Notes: generated by a model not told the origin, from the sequence alone. DNA of 21,626 nt from DAOTZS01 sp034434335 (GCA_034434335.1 DAOTZS010000093.1:1-21626); one strand, 5' to 3'; positions 7,229 to 15,705 are shown, numbered from the stretch's first letter. Translations and numbers: made by a program.

Positions 7229-9148
7229 ATGGCAACCATAGGTAAATGGCTGATACTGCTGTGGGTCTCCCTCTGGGTCCTCCCGTCTGGCCCCGCGGCC
7301 TCTGGTCCCTGGCCGGCTACCGGAGCCTATCTGCCCCTCGTTGGGCAGAGCTTCCCCGCACAGCCTCCGCGCCTGCAAATCTCTGCCCTCTACTACGACA
7401 CCTATCAGAGTGGCGAGCCGGATGAGGCCTTCCAGCTTTACAACCCTACCGGGCAGCGGGTCTGGCTGTACGGATGGCAGGTCAGCGATGGCCGGCGCAC
7501 GGCGGTCTTCCCGGCCCAGCTCACCCTTCCTCCCCATGGACTGGCATGGTGTGCCAGGGAGGCGGCCAGCTTTGCCCTGGCCTTCGGCTTCAAGCCGGGC
7601 TGCGAGTACGGCGCCGACACCGACCCCGAGGTGCCCAACCTGAGCGGTGCCACCCCGCTGTTTGCCAACAACGGCGGCCAGATCATCTTGCTGACCCCGA
7701 ACGGGGCAACCTGGGATCGGCTGGTCTACGAGGCTGGCGACACGGCGGGCGAGGGTTGGCAGGGGCCGGCTGTCTACCCTTATAAGCCATCGGCCGGCTT
7801 CGGAGAGGCCGGCCAGATCCTGTATCGCAAGCTTGACCAGCGCAGTGGCCTCCCCGTGCCCGACACCGACACGCGGGCAGATTGGGCCCAGGACCCCGAC
7901 GACCTCATCAACGGGCGCAAGGCGCGCTATCCGGGCTGGGAGCTGGAGCGCTTCTACGTGCCGCGGGTGGTGAGCGAAGCCGCGACCCTGGCGGTCTTCG
8001 TCTCCCCAGACAATGCGTTCGCCACCCTCAGTGCCTTGCTGGCAGCAACCCAGCACACCATCCGCTTCGAGGGCTACACCTTTGAAAACGCCCGCCTGGG
8101 AGAGCTGATCGCCGGGCGGGCGCGCAACGGCGTGGAAGTCGAGATTGCCCTGGATGGCGCACCCCCGGGCGGGGTCACCGATCAGCAGCGCTGGATCGTC
8201 CAGCAGATCGCCGAGGCGGGGGGACGGGTCTATTACTTCCGCTCCGACCCGGCAGCCGGCATCTACGAGCGCTACCGCTATCAGCACGGCAAGTTCTGGC
8301 TGCTGGATGGCAACACCGCGCTTATCGGCAGCGAGAACCCTAACATTGGCGCCTTCCCCGACGATGACATGACAGATGGCACCTATGGCCGGCGCGGGGT
8401 CTACCTGGTGACCGACGCGCCATCGGTTGTGGCCGGCCTGGCCGCCATTATGGATGCCGATATCGCGGCTGGCCGGCCACGCGACGTCTGGAGTTGGGAC
8501 CCCGCCGATCCGCTCTTGGGCGCGCCCCCGCCAGGGTTCACCCCCACCTACACCTCAGGCGGCATCTTCTACCAGGTACAGAAACCGCACCCCCTGTTTG
8601 TCCAGGGCTACTTCACCTTCCAGCTCTTCCACGCTCCAGAGCAATCCTTGCGCGATCAGGACAGCCTGCTGGGGCTGATAGGGCGGGCTGGCCCCGGCGA
8701 CACCATCCTGGTCGAGCAACTCTATGAACACACCTACTGGGGCCCCGAGAGCAGCGATGTGGCCCGCGATCCAAACCCGCGCCTGGAAGCTTACATCAAT
8801 GCAGCGCGCCGCGGGGCCACCGTGCGGGTTCTCCTGGATGCCTATTTCGACAATCAGAACCTGAACAGCCCCCGTAGCAACCTGCGCACTGTCGAGTATC
8901 TCAAGGCTGTCGCCGCGGCTGAGAGGCTGGACCTGGATGCCCGCCGGCGCAACCCTACTGGCGAAGGCATCCATAACAAGATGGTGCTGGCCAGGATCGC
9001 CGGCCAGGGCTGGGTTGTTGTTGGCAGCCTCAACGGCGGAGAGGTGTCGGCCAAGCTCAACCGCGAGATGAATCTGATCGTGGCCTCGGATGAAGTGTAC
9101 CAGTACCTGGCAGAGCTGTTCTGGTTCGACTGGGCTGTAGAACCCTAG
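7229..9148 (+). CDS. Secreted phospholipase-D-superfamily protein with N-terminal lamin-tail-like domain
   Basis: The 639-residue protein starts with a signal peptide (about residues 1-26, hydrophobic WLILLWVSLWVLP). A YLPLV segment (34-38) follows at the mature N terminus. Residues about 48-200 resemble a lamin-tail (LTD) beta-sandwich (EAFQLYNPTGQRVWLYGWQV, later NNGGQIILLTPNG). Residues about 245-639 are two PLD halves. The first HKD motif is complete (H353, K355, D360 in YQHGKFWLLDGN, followed by IGSEN). The second has H582 and K584 (IHNKMVLAR) but Arg at the Asp position, followed by VGSLNGGE. The likely activity is an exported phosphodiesterase or phosphatidyltransferase; the substrate is unknown. 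A GAGGTGGGG site precedes the ATG. Solute-binding protein genes follow after a gap holding its own promoter. Confidence 0.85.
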   Translation: MATIGKWLILLWVSLWVLPSGPAASGPWPATGAYLPLVGQSFPAQPPRLQISALYYDTYQSGEPDEAFQLYNPTGQRVWLYGWQVSDGRRTAVFPAQLTLPPHGLAWCAREAASFALAFGFKPGCEYGADTDPEVPNLSGATPLFANNGGQIILLTPNGATWDRLVYEAGDTAGEGWQGPAVYPYKPSAGFGEAGQILYRKLDQRSGLPVPDTDTRADWAQDPDDLINGRKARYPGWELERFYVPRVVSEAATLAVFVSPDNAFATLSALLAATQHTIRFEGYTFENARLGELIAGRARNGVEVEIALDGAPPGGVTDQQRWIVQQIAEAGGRVYYFRSDPAAGIYERYRYQHGKFWLLDGNTALIGSENPNIGAFPDDDMTDGTYGRRGVYLVTDAPSVVAGLAAIMDADIAAGRPRDVWSWDPADPLLGAPPPGFTPTYTSGGIFYQVQKPHPLFVQGYFTFQLFHAPEQSLRDQDSLLGLIGRAGPGDTILVEQLYEHTYWGPESSDVARDPNPRLEAYINAARRGATVRVLLDAYFDNQNLNSPRSNLRTVEYLKAVAAAERLDLDARRRNPTGEGIHNKMVLARIAGQGWVVVGSLNGGEVSAKLNREMNLIVASDEVYQYLAELFWFDWAVEP

Positions 9149-9158
9149 CCTCGGCTGC

Positions 9159-9188
9159 TTGCGCTGATCTGCTTTCTTCCTGTATAAT
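9159..9188 (+). promoter_or_regulatory. Probable promoter of the solute-binding protein genes
   Basis: A perfect TATAAT (9183-9188) is preceded, at 18 bp spacing, by TTGCGC (9159-9164), a partial match to TTGACA. It lies 10 bp after the phospholipase-D-like gene and about 90 bp before the first solute-binding protein start codon. Confidence 0.6.
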
Positions 9189-9191
9189 GCC

Positions 9192-9204
9192 CGTTGAGTC
9201 AACG
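9192..9204. promoter_or_regulatory. Palindrome CGTTGAGTCAACG at the expected transcription start
   Basis: A perfect 13-bp palindrome begins 4 bp after the TATAAT box and covers the expected +1 position, a classical place for a repressor operator. No nearby regulator gene can be assigned to it. Confidence 0.45.
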
Positions 9205-9225
9205 CCTTCTTGTACTCTGACAGGT

Positions 9226-9241
9226 GCCAGGTGCACCTGGC
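9226..9241. promoter_or_regulatory. Palindrome GCCAGGTGCACCTGGC in the 5' leader
   Basis: A perfect 16-bp palindrome lies between the promoter and the start codon at 9278. It could be a second operator or a small REP-like hairpin. With no T-run it is not a terminator. Confidence 0.45.
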
Positions 9242-9277
9242 GGGGGTACTTCTCGCATGTGGGCAAAGAGAACCTCT

Positions 9278-10618
9278 ATGAAGCGCCCACCCTTAGCCCT
9301 ATCTGTTCTGCTGCTCTTCAGCTTTCTGCTGACAGCATGCGGTGCGCGGCCGACCGCTGTGCCGGCCACGCCAACCATGGCGCCGGCTGCCCTCGCCGAA
9401 CACCCCACCGAGACCCCAACGGCTGTTCCAACCCCTCCGGAGGTGCTGACCATTACCTACTGGGAGCAGGAAGGGGACGACGTAGATGTGCTCCTCGACG
9501 AGCTGGCCGTTGGCTTCATGGAGGCCAACCCTCACATCAAAGTCGAGCGCGTCCACTTTACCAATGAGGAACTGCGCGATCAGTTCCAGGCCGCCTCTCT
9601 GGCCGGCGAAGCGCCTGTGCTGGTGCGAGCGCCCAGCGAGTTCGCCGGCCCCTTTAGCGAGCTCGACATCATCTTGCCGGTCACCGGGCTCTACGACCAG
9701 GCCTTTCTGGACCAGTTCTTTGTAGGCGCCCTGGAATCTGCCAGGGTCAGGGGCAAACTATGGGGCGTGCCCGACAACTACGGCTACCACCTGATGCTTA
9801 TTTACAATAAGGCCATCATCACTGAGGTGCCAGCAGATACCGATGCCTGGATTGCCCAACTCAAGGCCCTGACCGATGAGGCGCAGGGTAAGTACGGGCT
9901 GGTGTATAACCTGAACGAGCCGTTCTGGCTGGTCCCCTGGCTGGGTGGCTTCGGCGCCTGGCCTCTCGACGAGAACGACCAGCCCTCTCTAGATACCCAG
10001 GGAGTGGTGGCAGCCTTGCAGTTCGTGCATGACCTGAAATTCGTCCACAAGGTAGTGCCTCCCGAAGCCAATTACAATGCGGCCGACACCATGTTCAAAG
10101 AGGGCAAGGCCGCTTATCTGATCAACGGCGACTGGAGCCTGGATGGCTACAAGGAAGCAGGGCTCGACTTCGGCGTCGCGGCCCTGCCCAAAGTTACCCA
10201 AACCGGACTCTATCCCACTCCCATGGCCAGAAGTTACTGCTGGATGTTCAGCAAGCTGGCCAAGGGTCCCGAATTAGAGGCGGCCAGGCAGTTCGTGGCC
10301 TACATGACCTCGGCCGAGGCGCAGAGACAATGGGTGGAGAAGATGACGCGCCTGCCCAGCCACAAGGAGGTGGCCAGGAGTGACCTGATCGCCAGCGACC
10401 CCCTCCTGGCCGGCTCGATGGATCAGTTGAGCAAAGGCCGAGGCTTGCCGGCCGCGTTGGAGATGCGCTGTGCCTGGGATGCCATGCGGCCCAACCTGGA
10501 GGAGGTGATGGCCGACACCATGGCTCCGGCCGAGGCGGCTCAGGCCATGCAGGAGAGAGCTCTCCAGTGTGTGGCCGAGATGAAAGGACAGCAGCATATA
10601 CGCTCGACGGTTACGTGA
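9278..10618 (+). CDS. Extracellular solute-binding lipoprotein, family 1 (sugar ABC-transporter type)
   Basis: This 446-residue protein is the substrate-capturing lipoprotein of an ABC importer, anchored outside the membrane. The start MKRPP is followed by a hydrophobic core and the lipobox LTAC (Cys21). A Thr/Pro/Ala-rich linker of about 35 residues precedes the fold, which opens with LTITYWEQEG. Family-1 features are GKLWGVPDNYGYHLMLIYNK, NEPFWLVPWLGGFGAWPL, MFKEGKAAYLINGDWSLDGY and a C-terminal EAARQFVAYMTSAEAQRQWV. Overall it resembles maltose/oligosaccharide-binding proteins. The ATG at 9278 is chosen because it gives a normal lipoprotein signal and has AAAGAG about 8 nt upstream; upstream starts at 9257 or 9224 would add an unusual N-terminal extension. 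No permease gene is adjacent. Confidence 0.85.
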   Translation: MKRPPLALSVLLLFSFLLTACGARPTAVPATPTMAPAALAEHPTETPTAVPTPPEVLTITYWEQEGDDVDVLLDELAVGFMEANPHIKVERVHFTNEELRDQFQAASLAGEAPVLVRAPSEFAGPFSELDIILPVTGLYDQAFLDQFFVGALESARVRGKLWGVPDNYGYHLMLIYNKAIITEVPADTDAWIAQLKALTDEAQGKYGLVYNLNEPFWLVPWLGGFGAWPLDENDQPSLDTQGVVAALQFVHDLKFVHKVVPPEANYNAADTMFKEGKAAYLINGDWSLDGYKEAGLDFGVAALPKVTQTGLYPTPMARSYCWMFSKLAKGPELEAARQFVAYMTSAEAQRQWVEKMTRLPSHKEVARSDLIASDPLLAGSMDQLSKGRGLPAALEMRCAWDAMRPNLEEVMADTMAPAEAAQAMQERALQCVAEMKGQQHIRSTVT

Positions 10619-10645
10619 ACAGGCTCAACAACGCCAGGAGGCCCG

Positions 10646-12034
10646 GTGATTCTGCTGGATAGCGATGTGATGACCAATCTCCCGCGACGGTCTGGAGTTT
10701 TGCTGCTCTTGTTGGCTGTAAGCCTTCTACTGGCTGGCTGTGGGAGGAAGGCCGCTGAGCGCCAACCCTCTCCTACGGAAACGCCGACGCGGCCAGCAGC
10801 CACAGCCACCCCTGCACCCACTGCCACACCGAGGCCCACAGCCACACCAACCAGGCCCACGGCGACGCCCACTACCGAGCCGGCCTGGCTCTGCCCTCCG
10901 GCTACGGCCGCGCTTACCATCTGGCACTTCTGGTCCGAGCAAGAATTGAAGGCAGCCACGGCCATCTTCGACGAGTACCAGGTCACCTGCCCACAGATCA
11001 CCCTGGAGCTGGTGAGCAAGCCCGAGCTGGATGGGATTGCCCCCGAAGTGCTGCTGGGCGAAGCCGGGCCCGACATCATCACGCAGCGCAGCGAAGAACT
11101 GGGCCGCCTGGCAGAGCAGCAGGCCATCGTGTCGCTGACCCCTTACCTGGAACCCGTTTTCGCCAACAACTATACCAGCCAGGCTGTCGCTGGAGTAAGC
11201 TACAAAGGGCAGGTCTACGGCTATCCCGAATCGCTGGAGACCATCACCCTGATCTTCAATCGGGATCTGATCAGTGAGGAGGAGCTGCCCAAGGACACGG
11301 ACGAGCTGCTGCGCAAAGCGGCTGCCTGGAAGAAGACCGACTATTACCTGGTTTACAGCGCCAGGAACGATGCCTATTTCTCGGCACCCTGGTGGCAGGC
11401 GGCGGGTGTCATCATCCTGGATGATGAAGGGCATACTACCTTTCAGAGCAGCGCTGGCTACACTGCGGGCAACTTCCTGGATGCGCTGCGCGGGCTTATG
11501 CCGGACAATGTGGACTATGCCCTGGCCGACCGCCTGTTCCAGGCCGGCCAGGCAGCCATGACCATCAATGGGCCGTGGTATATGGCGGAACTGGAGCAGG
11601 CCGACATCCACTACGGCCTGCACCTGCTCCCGGTGTTCAGTCCCACAGGAATCCCGGCCATGCCCTTTGTGCGCGTGCGCTATCTGGCCCTGACCCGCAA
11701 TGCCCTGGACCGCGGCACTGCCGAAGCCGCGCTCAACGTGATGCGCTACTACACCCGCGCCGAGGCTCAGATCAGGCTGGCCAAAACGGCTGGCATGATC
11801 CCCGCCCATGTCACGGCAGCAGCCGATCCCGGCGTGACTGCCCTGCCGGTTGTGAGCGCCTTCAGCGCGCAGGCTGCTCTGGGCAAAGCGCTGCCAACCA
11901 GCCCCTTCCTGGGCGCCATGTGGGACCCCATCGCCCAGGGACTCGAGTGCATCTGGACCGGGGCAGCCCCGGTTACCACCTGCGTGGACAGGATCCAGGC
12001 AGCCGCGGAGGAGAGCATCCAACGCCTGAAATAG
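10646..12034 (+). CDS. Second extracellular solute-binding lipoprotein, family 1
   Basis: The 462-residue protein is a distant paralogue of the preceding one, 27 bp downstream and probably co-transcribed. Its lipobox is LAGC (Cys32). A 40-residue linker made almost only of Thr, Pro and Ala follows, then the binding fold starting ALTIWHFWSEQE. Typical segments are SYKGQVYGYPESLETITLIFNRDL, AGQAAMTINGPWYMAEL and ALNVMRYYTRAEAQIRLAK. Cysteines in the N-terminal part of the fold (AWLCPP, QVTCPQ) and near the C terminus (GLECIWTG, VTTCVDRI) may form disulfides. The GTG at 10646 has AGGAGG only 4 nt upstream. An ATG at 10670 would give a more typical lipoprotein signal but a poorer ribosome-binding site. 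Substrate is unknown, and no ABC permease or ATPase gene is nearby. Confidence 0.82.
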   Translation: MILLDSDVMTNLPRRSGVLLLLLAVSLLLAGCGRKAAERQPSPTETPTRPAATATPAPTATPRPTATPTRPTATPTTEPAWLCPPATAALTIWHFWSEQELKAATAIFDEYQVTCPQITLELVSKPELDGIAPEVLLGEAGPDIITQRSEELGRLAEQQAIVSLTPYLEPVFANNYTSQAVAGVSYKGQVYGYPESLETITLIFNRDLISEEELPKDTDELLRKAAAWKKTDYYLVYSARNDAYFSAPWWQAAGVIILDDEGHTTFQSSAGYTAGNFLDALRGLMPDNVDYALADRLFQAGQAAMTINGPWYMAELEQADIHYGLHLLPVFSPTGIPAMPFVRVRYLALTRNALDRGTAEAALNVMRYYTRAEAQIRLAKTAGMIPAHVTAAADPGVTALPVVSAFSAQAALGKALPTSPFLGAMWDPIAQGLECIWTGAAPVTTCVDRIQAAAEESIQRLK

Positions 12035-12061
12035 GCCGTCGTGGCGCTTACTCACCATGTT

Positions 12062-12090
12062 TTGCCAATCTTCCGGCCAAATGATAGAAT
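12062..12090 (+). promoter_or_regulatory. Sigma-70-type promoter for the GNAT-sensor-S1-FtsK gene run
   Basis: TTGCCA (12062-12067) and TAGAAT (12085-12090) are separated by exactly 17 bp, each one base from consensus. It lies 27 bp after the second solute-binding protein gene and leaves a leader of about 80 nt before the start codon at 12178. Confidence 0.75.
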
Positions 12091-12177
12091 TAGGTATATC
12101 TGTTCAGCCTGTCATCCTATGGCTGCTCCGCCGCGTCAAGAGAGGGCTGGGCAGGATAGACCGGAAGGTGTGCGCAC

Positions 12178-12705
12178 ATGCATATCTATCGGGCTGACCT
12201 CCGCGATCTGGCAGCGTGCCTGGCCCTGGACGGCTCTTATGAGACCGAGTACGTCTGGCAGGTGATCCAGCAGCAGGAAGAAGACCAGGTGGTGACGCGC
12301 CTGCGCACAGTTCACCTGCCGCGGCCCATGCGCGTGCCTTACCCGAGCTGGGGTGAGGCCCTGCTGGCCCATCAGGAACGGGGCGACCTGATCCTGGTGG
12401 CTGCTGAGGCCACTGAGGTGCGGGGATATATTGACCAGGAGGTCTGGCCCGATCAGAGCATCGCCTGGATCCATCATCTGGTGGTGGGTCCCGCCTATCG
12501 GCGTCAGGGGATTGGCACGGCCCTGCTGGCCCGCGCCATGCAGCATGCCCGCCAGCAAGGCCTGCTTCACATGATGACCGTCGTGCAGAGCAAGAACTAT
12601 CCCGCTATCTGTTTCCTGGAAAAGAACGGTTTTGACTTCTGCGGCTATAATGAGCGGTTCTATCGAAACCAGGACATTGCACTTTACTTCGGGCGTGGGT
12701 TGTAA
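12178..12705 (+). CDS. GNAT-family N-acetyltransferase
   Basis: This 175-residue cytoplasmic protein has the acetyl-CoA binding motif A, HHLVVGPAYRRQGIGTALLA (residues about 100-119), with the RRQGIG pyrophosphate loop. Motif B is recognisable as NYPAICFLEKNGFDFCGYNE (about 141-160). The N-terminal 70 residues carry a sensor/substrate part that does not identify the acceptor. A small molecule or a protein amine is equally possible. GGAAGG 9 nt upstream supports the ATG at 12178. It is the first gene after the promoter at 12062-12090 and is followed 6 bp later by the membrane sensor gene, so the two are probably translationally linked. Confidence 0.88.
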   Translation: MHIYRADLRDLAACLALDGSYETEYVWQVIQQQEEDQVVTRLRTVHLPRPMRVPYPSWGEALLAHQERGDLILVAAEATEVRGYIDQEVWPDQSIAWIHHLVVGPAYRRQGIGTALLARAMQHARQQGLLHMMTVVQSKNYPAICFLEKNGFDFCGYNERFYRNQDIALYFGRGL

Positions 12706-12711
12706 GGGGGT

Positions 12712-14673
12712 ATGATGGATCTTTCGGGCCTCACCTGGCCCGTGATATTGGCCTTTGGCAACCTCATCCTGTCCTCGGCCATCGTCATCACTGCTTTCTC
12801 GCTGCTGGGCTACATGCTGACCCACAACCTGCGCAGCCGGGTGGCGCAGACATTCAGCATTTTGCTGGCCTGCGTGCTGATCGTGTTCGCCGGGGACATT
12901 GTCGTACCACGCGTAGAAAGCCACCGGGCGGCCGTGTTCTGGCTCAGGGTGCAGTGGCTTGGCATCGCCATGGTGCCAGCCGCCTACCTGCACTTCTCCG
13001 ATGCGGTGTTGCGCACCACGCGCCACTTCTCCTTCCACCGGCAGGTGAGCGTTGTCGGCAGCTACATCTTCAGCATCATCCTGGTCTACCTGGCCCTGTT
13101 CAGCGATGCCCTGATCCGGGATGGTTACTTCGCCCCTCCGATCACCCAGATGGCTGACGGCCCCCTGTTCCCGCTCTTCGTCGCTTACTTCCTGGCCACC
13201 GGCGCATACGGCGCCTACAACGTCATCCGGGCTCGCCGGCGCTGCCTTACCCCCGCCTCGCGTCGGCGCATGACCTACCTTATCATCTCTTTTGCCGCCC
13301 CGGGCCTGGGCGTGTTCCCCTACCTGGTCACTATGGGCCTGGCCGAACACGTCAGCCCAACCCTGGTGCTGGTAATGACCCTGGTGGGCAACATCATCGT
13401 GGGGACGATGCTGGTAGTGATGGCCTATAGTGTGGCGTACTATGGCGTCCTCACCCCAGACCGGGTGGTAAAGCACGAGATGATCCACTACCTGCTGCGA
13501 GGCCCTGTGGTTGGCATTGCCGTGATCATCGTGATGCTGGTCATCCCCCGGGTGGAGCTGATCCTGGGCCTGCCCAGGGAGACGGCCCTGATCTTTGCCG
13601 TGGTGGGGGTGATTGTGCTTGGCCAACTGGCAGTCAACGCGGCCAAGCCGTGGATCGATCGGCTGATCTACAGGCAAGATCGGGAGGAGATCACCTGGAT
13701 CCAGACCCTTGACCGGCGCCTGCTCACCAGCAGTGACCTGCGCCAATTCCTGACCAATGTGCTGGTGGCCTTGTGCGAGCTCCTGCGGGTAGATACTGGT
13801 TTCGTGTTGGTGCAGACAGCCGACGGCCTGCGCGTCGAGGCAGCGGTGGGTGACCTGGGGACAGCCCAGGCGTTCGCTGCCAGCAGCGAAGCGCTCGCCC
13901 TTTGGCAGAGGCTGGCATCTCAGAACAGTACCGCGCGGCCCGACGAGCCTGGCTTCTACCCCAACGCACACTTCTGGTTCTGTCCACTGCGCAACCAGAA
14001 TGGAGAAGGGCTGTTGGGTGTGCTTGCTGTACGGGCGCGCAGTCAGACGGTGGACCTGGACGAAGAAGAGGAGTTGGAAGCCCAGGTGCTGTTGGCTCAG
14101 GCTTCAGCCGCGGTTTCTGATCGTTACGTCCAGGAGGGGGTTTTCGAGACCCTGCAGCGTATCCTGCCGGACCTCGAGCGCATCCAGGAATGGCGTAGCG
14201 CAGTGCGATATGCACCCCCGACGGGGGAGCGGGCAGAGGCCGACCACGAGATGCTGACCAGGCAGAGCATGTGGCAGCAATGGGTCAAGGATGCGCTCAG
14301 CCACTACTGGGGAGGCCCCAAATTGACGGAGAGCCCCCTGGCCGAGCTCAGGCTGGTACGGCGAGCCCTGAAGGAGCACAATGGCAACCTCACCCACGCC
14401 TTGCGTGCGGTTTTGCAGGAGGCGATCGAACGCCAGCGTCCACCTGGCGAGCGGAAGCTGACGGCATCGGAATGGCTGCTTTACAACATTCTGGATCTGC
14501 GCTTCGTCCAGGGCCAACGGGTACGCGATATCGCCAGGCGCCTGGCCATGAGCGAATCTGACCTCTACCGCAAGCAGCGCGCTGCGGTGGCTGAGGTAGC
14601 GCGCACCCTGGCCCAGATGGAAGCAGCGGTAGCGACTGAGGAGAGCAGTGAGGAAGAACTGCCCGGCAAATGA
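12712..14673 (+). CDS. Polytopic membrane sensor with GAF-like domain and C-terminal HTH, no kinase domain
   Basis: The 653-residue protein has about nine hydrophobic segments (near residues 11-35, 46-64, 76-95, 113-133, 150-172, 188-210, 216-245, 262-279, 292-312). The first seven resemble the 7TM N-terminal region of histidine kinases. Residues about 335-475 look like a GAF domain (QFLTNVLVALCELLRVDTGF, FWFCPLRNQNGEGLLGVLAV). The C terminus (about 583-635) holds a helix-turn-helix-like segment, RVRDIARRLAMSESDLYRKQ, with Arg/Lys-rich flanks. No histidine phosphoacceptor, ATP-binding or receiver motifs are present. This suggests a membrane-bound one-component regulator, but DNA binding is unproven. 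ATG at 12715 (AGGGGG 4 nt upstream) is as likely as 12712. The next gene starts about 30 bp downstream. Confidence 0.75.
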   Translation: MMDLSGLTWPVILAFGNLILSSAIVITAFSLLGYMLTHNLRSRVAQTFSILLACVLIVFAGDIVVPRVESHRAAVFWLRVQWLGIAMVPAAYLHFSDAVLRTTRHFSFHRQVSVVGSYIFSIILVYLALFSDALIRDGYFAPPITQMADGPLFPLFVAYFLATGAYGAYNVIRARRRCLTPASRRRMTYLIISFAAPGLGVFPYLVTMGLAEHVSPTLVLVMTLVGNIIVGTMLVVMAYSVAYYGVLTPDRVVKHEMIHYLLRGPVVGIAVIIVMLVIPRVELILGLPRETALIFAVVGVIVLGQLAVNAAKPWIDRLIYRQDREEITWIQTLDRRLLTSSDLRQFLTNVLVALCELLRVDTGFVLVQTADGLRVEAAVGDLGTAQAFAASSEALALWQRLASQNSTARPDEPGFYPNAHFWFCPLRNQNGEGLLGVLAVRARSQTVDLDEEEELEAQVLLAQASAAVSDRYVQEGVFETLQRILPDLERIQEWRSAVRYAPPTGERAEADHEMLTRQSMWQQWVKDALSHYWGGPKLTESPLAELRLVRRALKEHNGNLTHALRAVLQEAIERQRPPGERKLTASEWLLYNILDLRFVQGQRVRDIARRLAMSESDLYRKQRAAVAEVARTLAQMEAAVATEESSEEELPGK

Positions 14674-14703
14674 ACAGCAGAGATCATGGCAGGAGGAAAG
14701 GCT

Positions 14704-15705
14704 ATGCTGGACGAGGGATATTGGCAGGCATTGTTGAAAGACGTGGAAAACGAGTCGGTACCCATGGCTCACGTGCAGTACTCTGAAGAATTGGATGAGC
14801 ACCCGACATGGGAACGCCATAGGGCGGCACCGCTGGATAGCGAAGCGGCACCTCATGATGCTGAAGATGATTGGGCGCGCGCTGAAGCGCTCTTACAGAG
14901 CAACGAAACGGTGGAAGTGGTAATCAGCGGCTATAACCGAGGGGGGCTTCTGGCTGATTTCGGCCGTCTGCAGGGCTTCGTGCCGGCCTCCCACCTCCTT
15001 GACCCACCCCTGGCGCGCACCCAGGCCGAACGCCTGGCCGCCCTGGCCGCACGGGTAGGGGGCAAGCTGACCGTGCGGGTGGTGGAGATCGAACGCAGCG
15101 AGGGCCGGCTCATCCTCTCCGAGCGCCTGGCGCGGCAGGACGGCCGGCCCAGCCAGGCCCTGGAGAACCTGCGACCAGGGCAGATCTGCCGGGGGCGGAT
15201 CACCAGCCTGTGCCCGTTTGGGGCCTTTGTGGACCTGGGCGGCTTTGAGGGCCTGCTTCATGTCTCTGAGCTATCCTGGGGCCGCGTCGCTTCCCCGGCC
15301 GAGGTCGTCCAGCCGGGCGACGTGGTAGACCTCCTGGTGCTGGACGTGCGGCCCGAGGAGCAGAAGGTCGCCCTGAGCCTGAAACGGCTGCGTCCCGACC
15401 CCTGGGAAGGGGTAGAGCAGCGTTATCATGTCGGCCAGGTGGTTAATGCAGTGGTCACCAACGTGACCAACTTTGGCGCCTTCGCCCGCCTGGAAGAGGG
15501 CCTGGAAGGGCTGATCCATGTTTCAGAGTTGGCCGAAGGCAGTTTTCTGCATCCCCGCAATGTAGTACGAGAGGGCGATTGCGTGCGGGCACGCGTGCTG
15601 CATGTGGATGGCGCCCGGCGCCGGCTGGCATTGACCTTGCGCGCGTGTAATCCGGCCGGCCAGAACCAGCAAGGACTGGATGGCCAGAAGTCTATGCTGC
15701 TGTAA
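14704..15705 (+). CDS. Triple S1-domain RNA-binding protein (ribosomal protein S1-like)
   Basis: This 333-residue protein carries three S1 OB-folds after an acidic N terminus of about 65 residues. The first is degenerate (VEVVISGYNRGGLLADFGRL, then GFVPASHLL). The second (GRITSLCPFGAFVDLGGFEG, LLHVSELSW) and third (AVVTNVTNFGAFARLEEGLE, GLIHVSELAE) are canonical. It probably binds single-stranded RNA and assists translation or RNA stability. It is shorter than the four-to-six-domain bacterial S1, so calling it rpsA is not justified. AGGAGG 7 nt before the ATG at 14704 decides the start; the earlier in-frame ATG at 14686 lacks a site and contains that AGGAGG inside its coding part. Confidence 0.88.
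   Translation: MLDEGYWQALLKDVENESVPMAHVQYSEELDEHPTWERHRAAPLDSEAAPHDAEDDWARAEALLQSNETVEVVISGYNRGGLLADFGRLQGFVPASHLLDPPLARTQAERLAALAARVGGKLTVRVVEIERSEGRLILSERLARQDGRPSQALENLRPGQICRGRITSLCPFGAFVDLGGFEGLLHVSELSWGRVASPAEVVQPGDVVDLLVLDVRPEEQKVALSLKRLRPDPWEGVEQRYHVGQVVNAVVTNVTNFGAFARLEEGLEGLIHVSELAEGSFLHPRNVVREGDCVRARVLHVDGARRRLALTLRACNPAGQNQQGLDGQKSMLL

Noticed and set aside
12136..13971. A 611-codon minus-strand frame opposite the GNAT and sensor genes
   Set aside because: His/Gln/Asp-rich low-complexity translation, no domain, and both plus-strand genes have clear families and ribosome-binding sites.
14686..14703. ATG at 14686 as start of the S1-domain gene
   Set aside because: It lacks an upstream ribosome-binding site, while AGGAGG lies 7 nt before the ATG at 14704.
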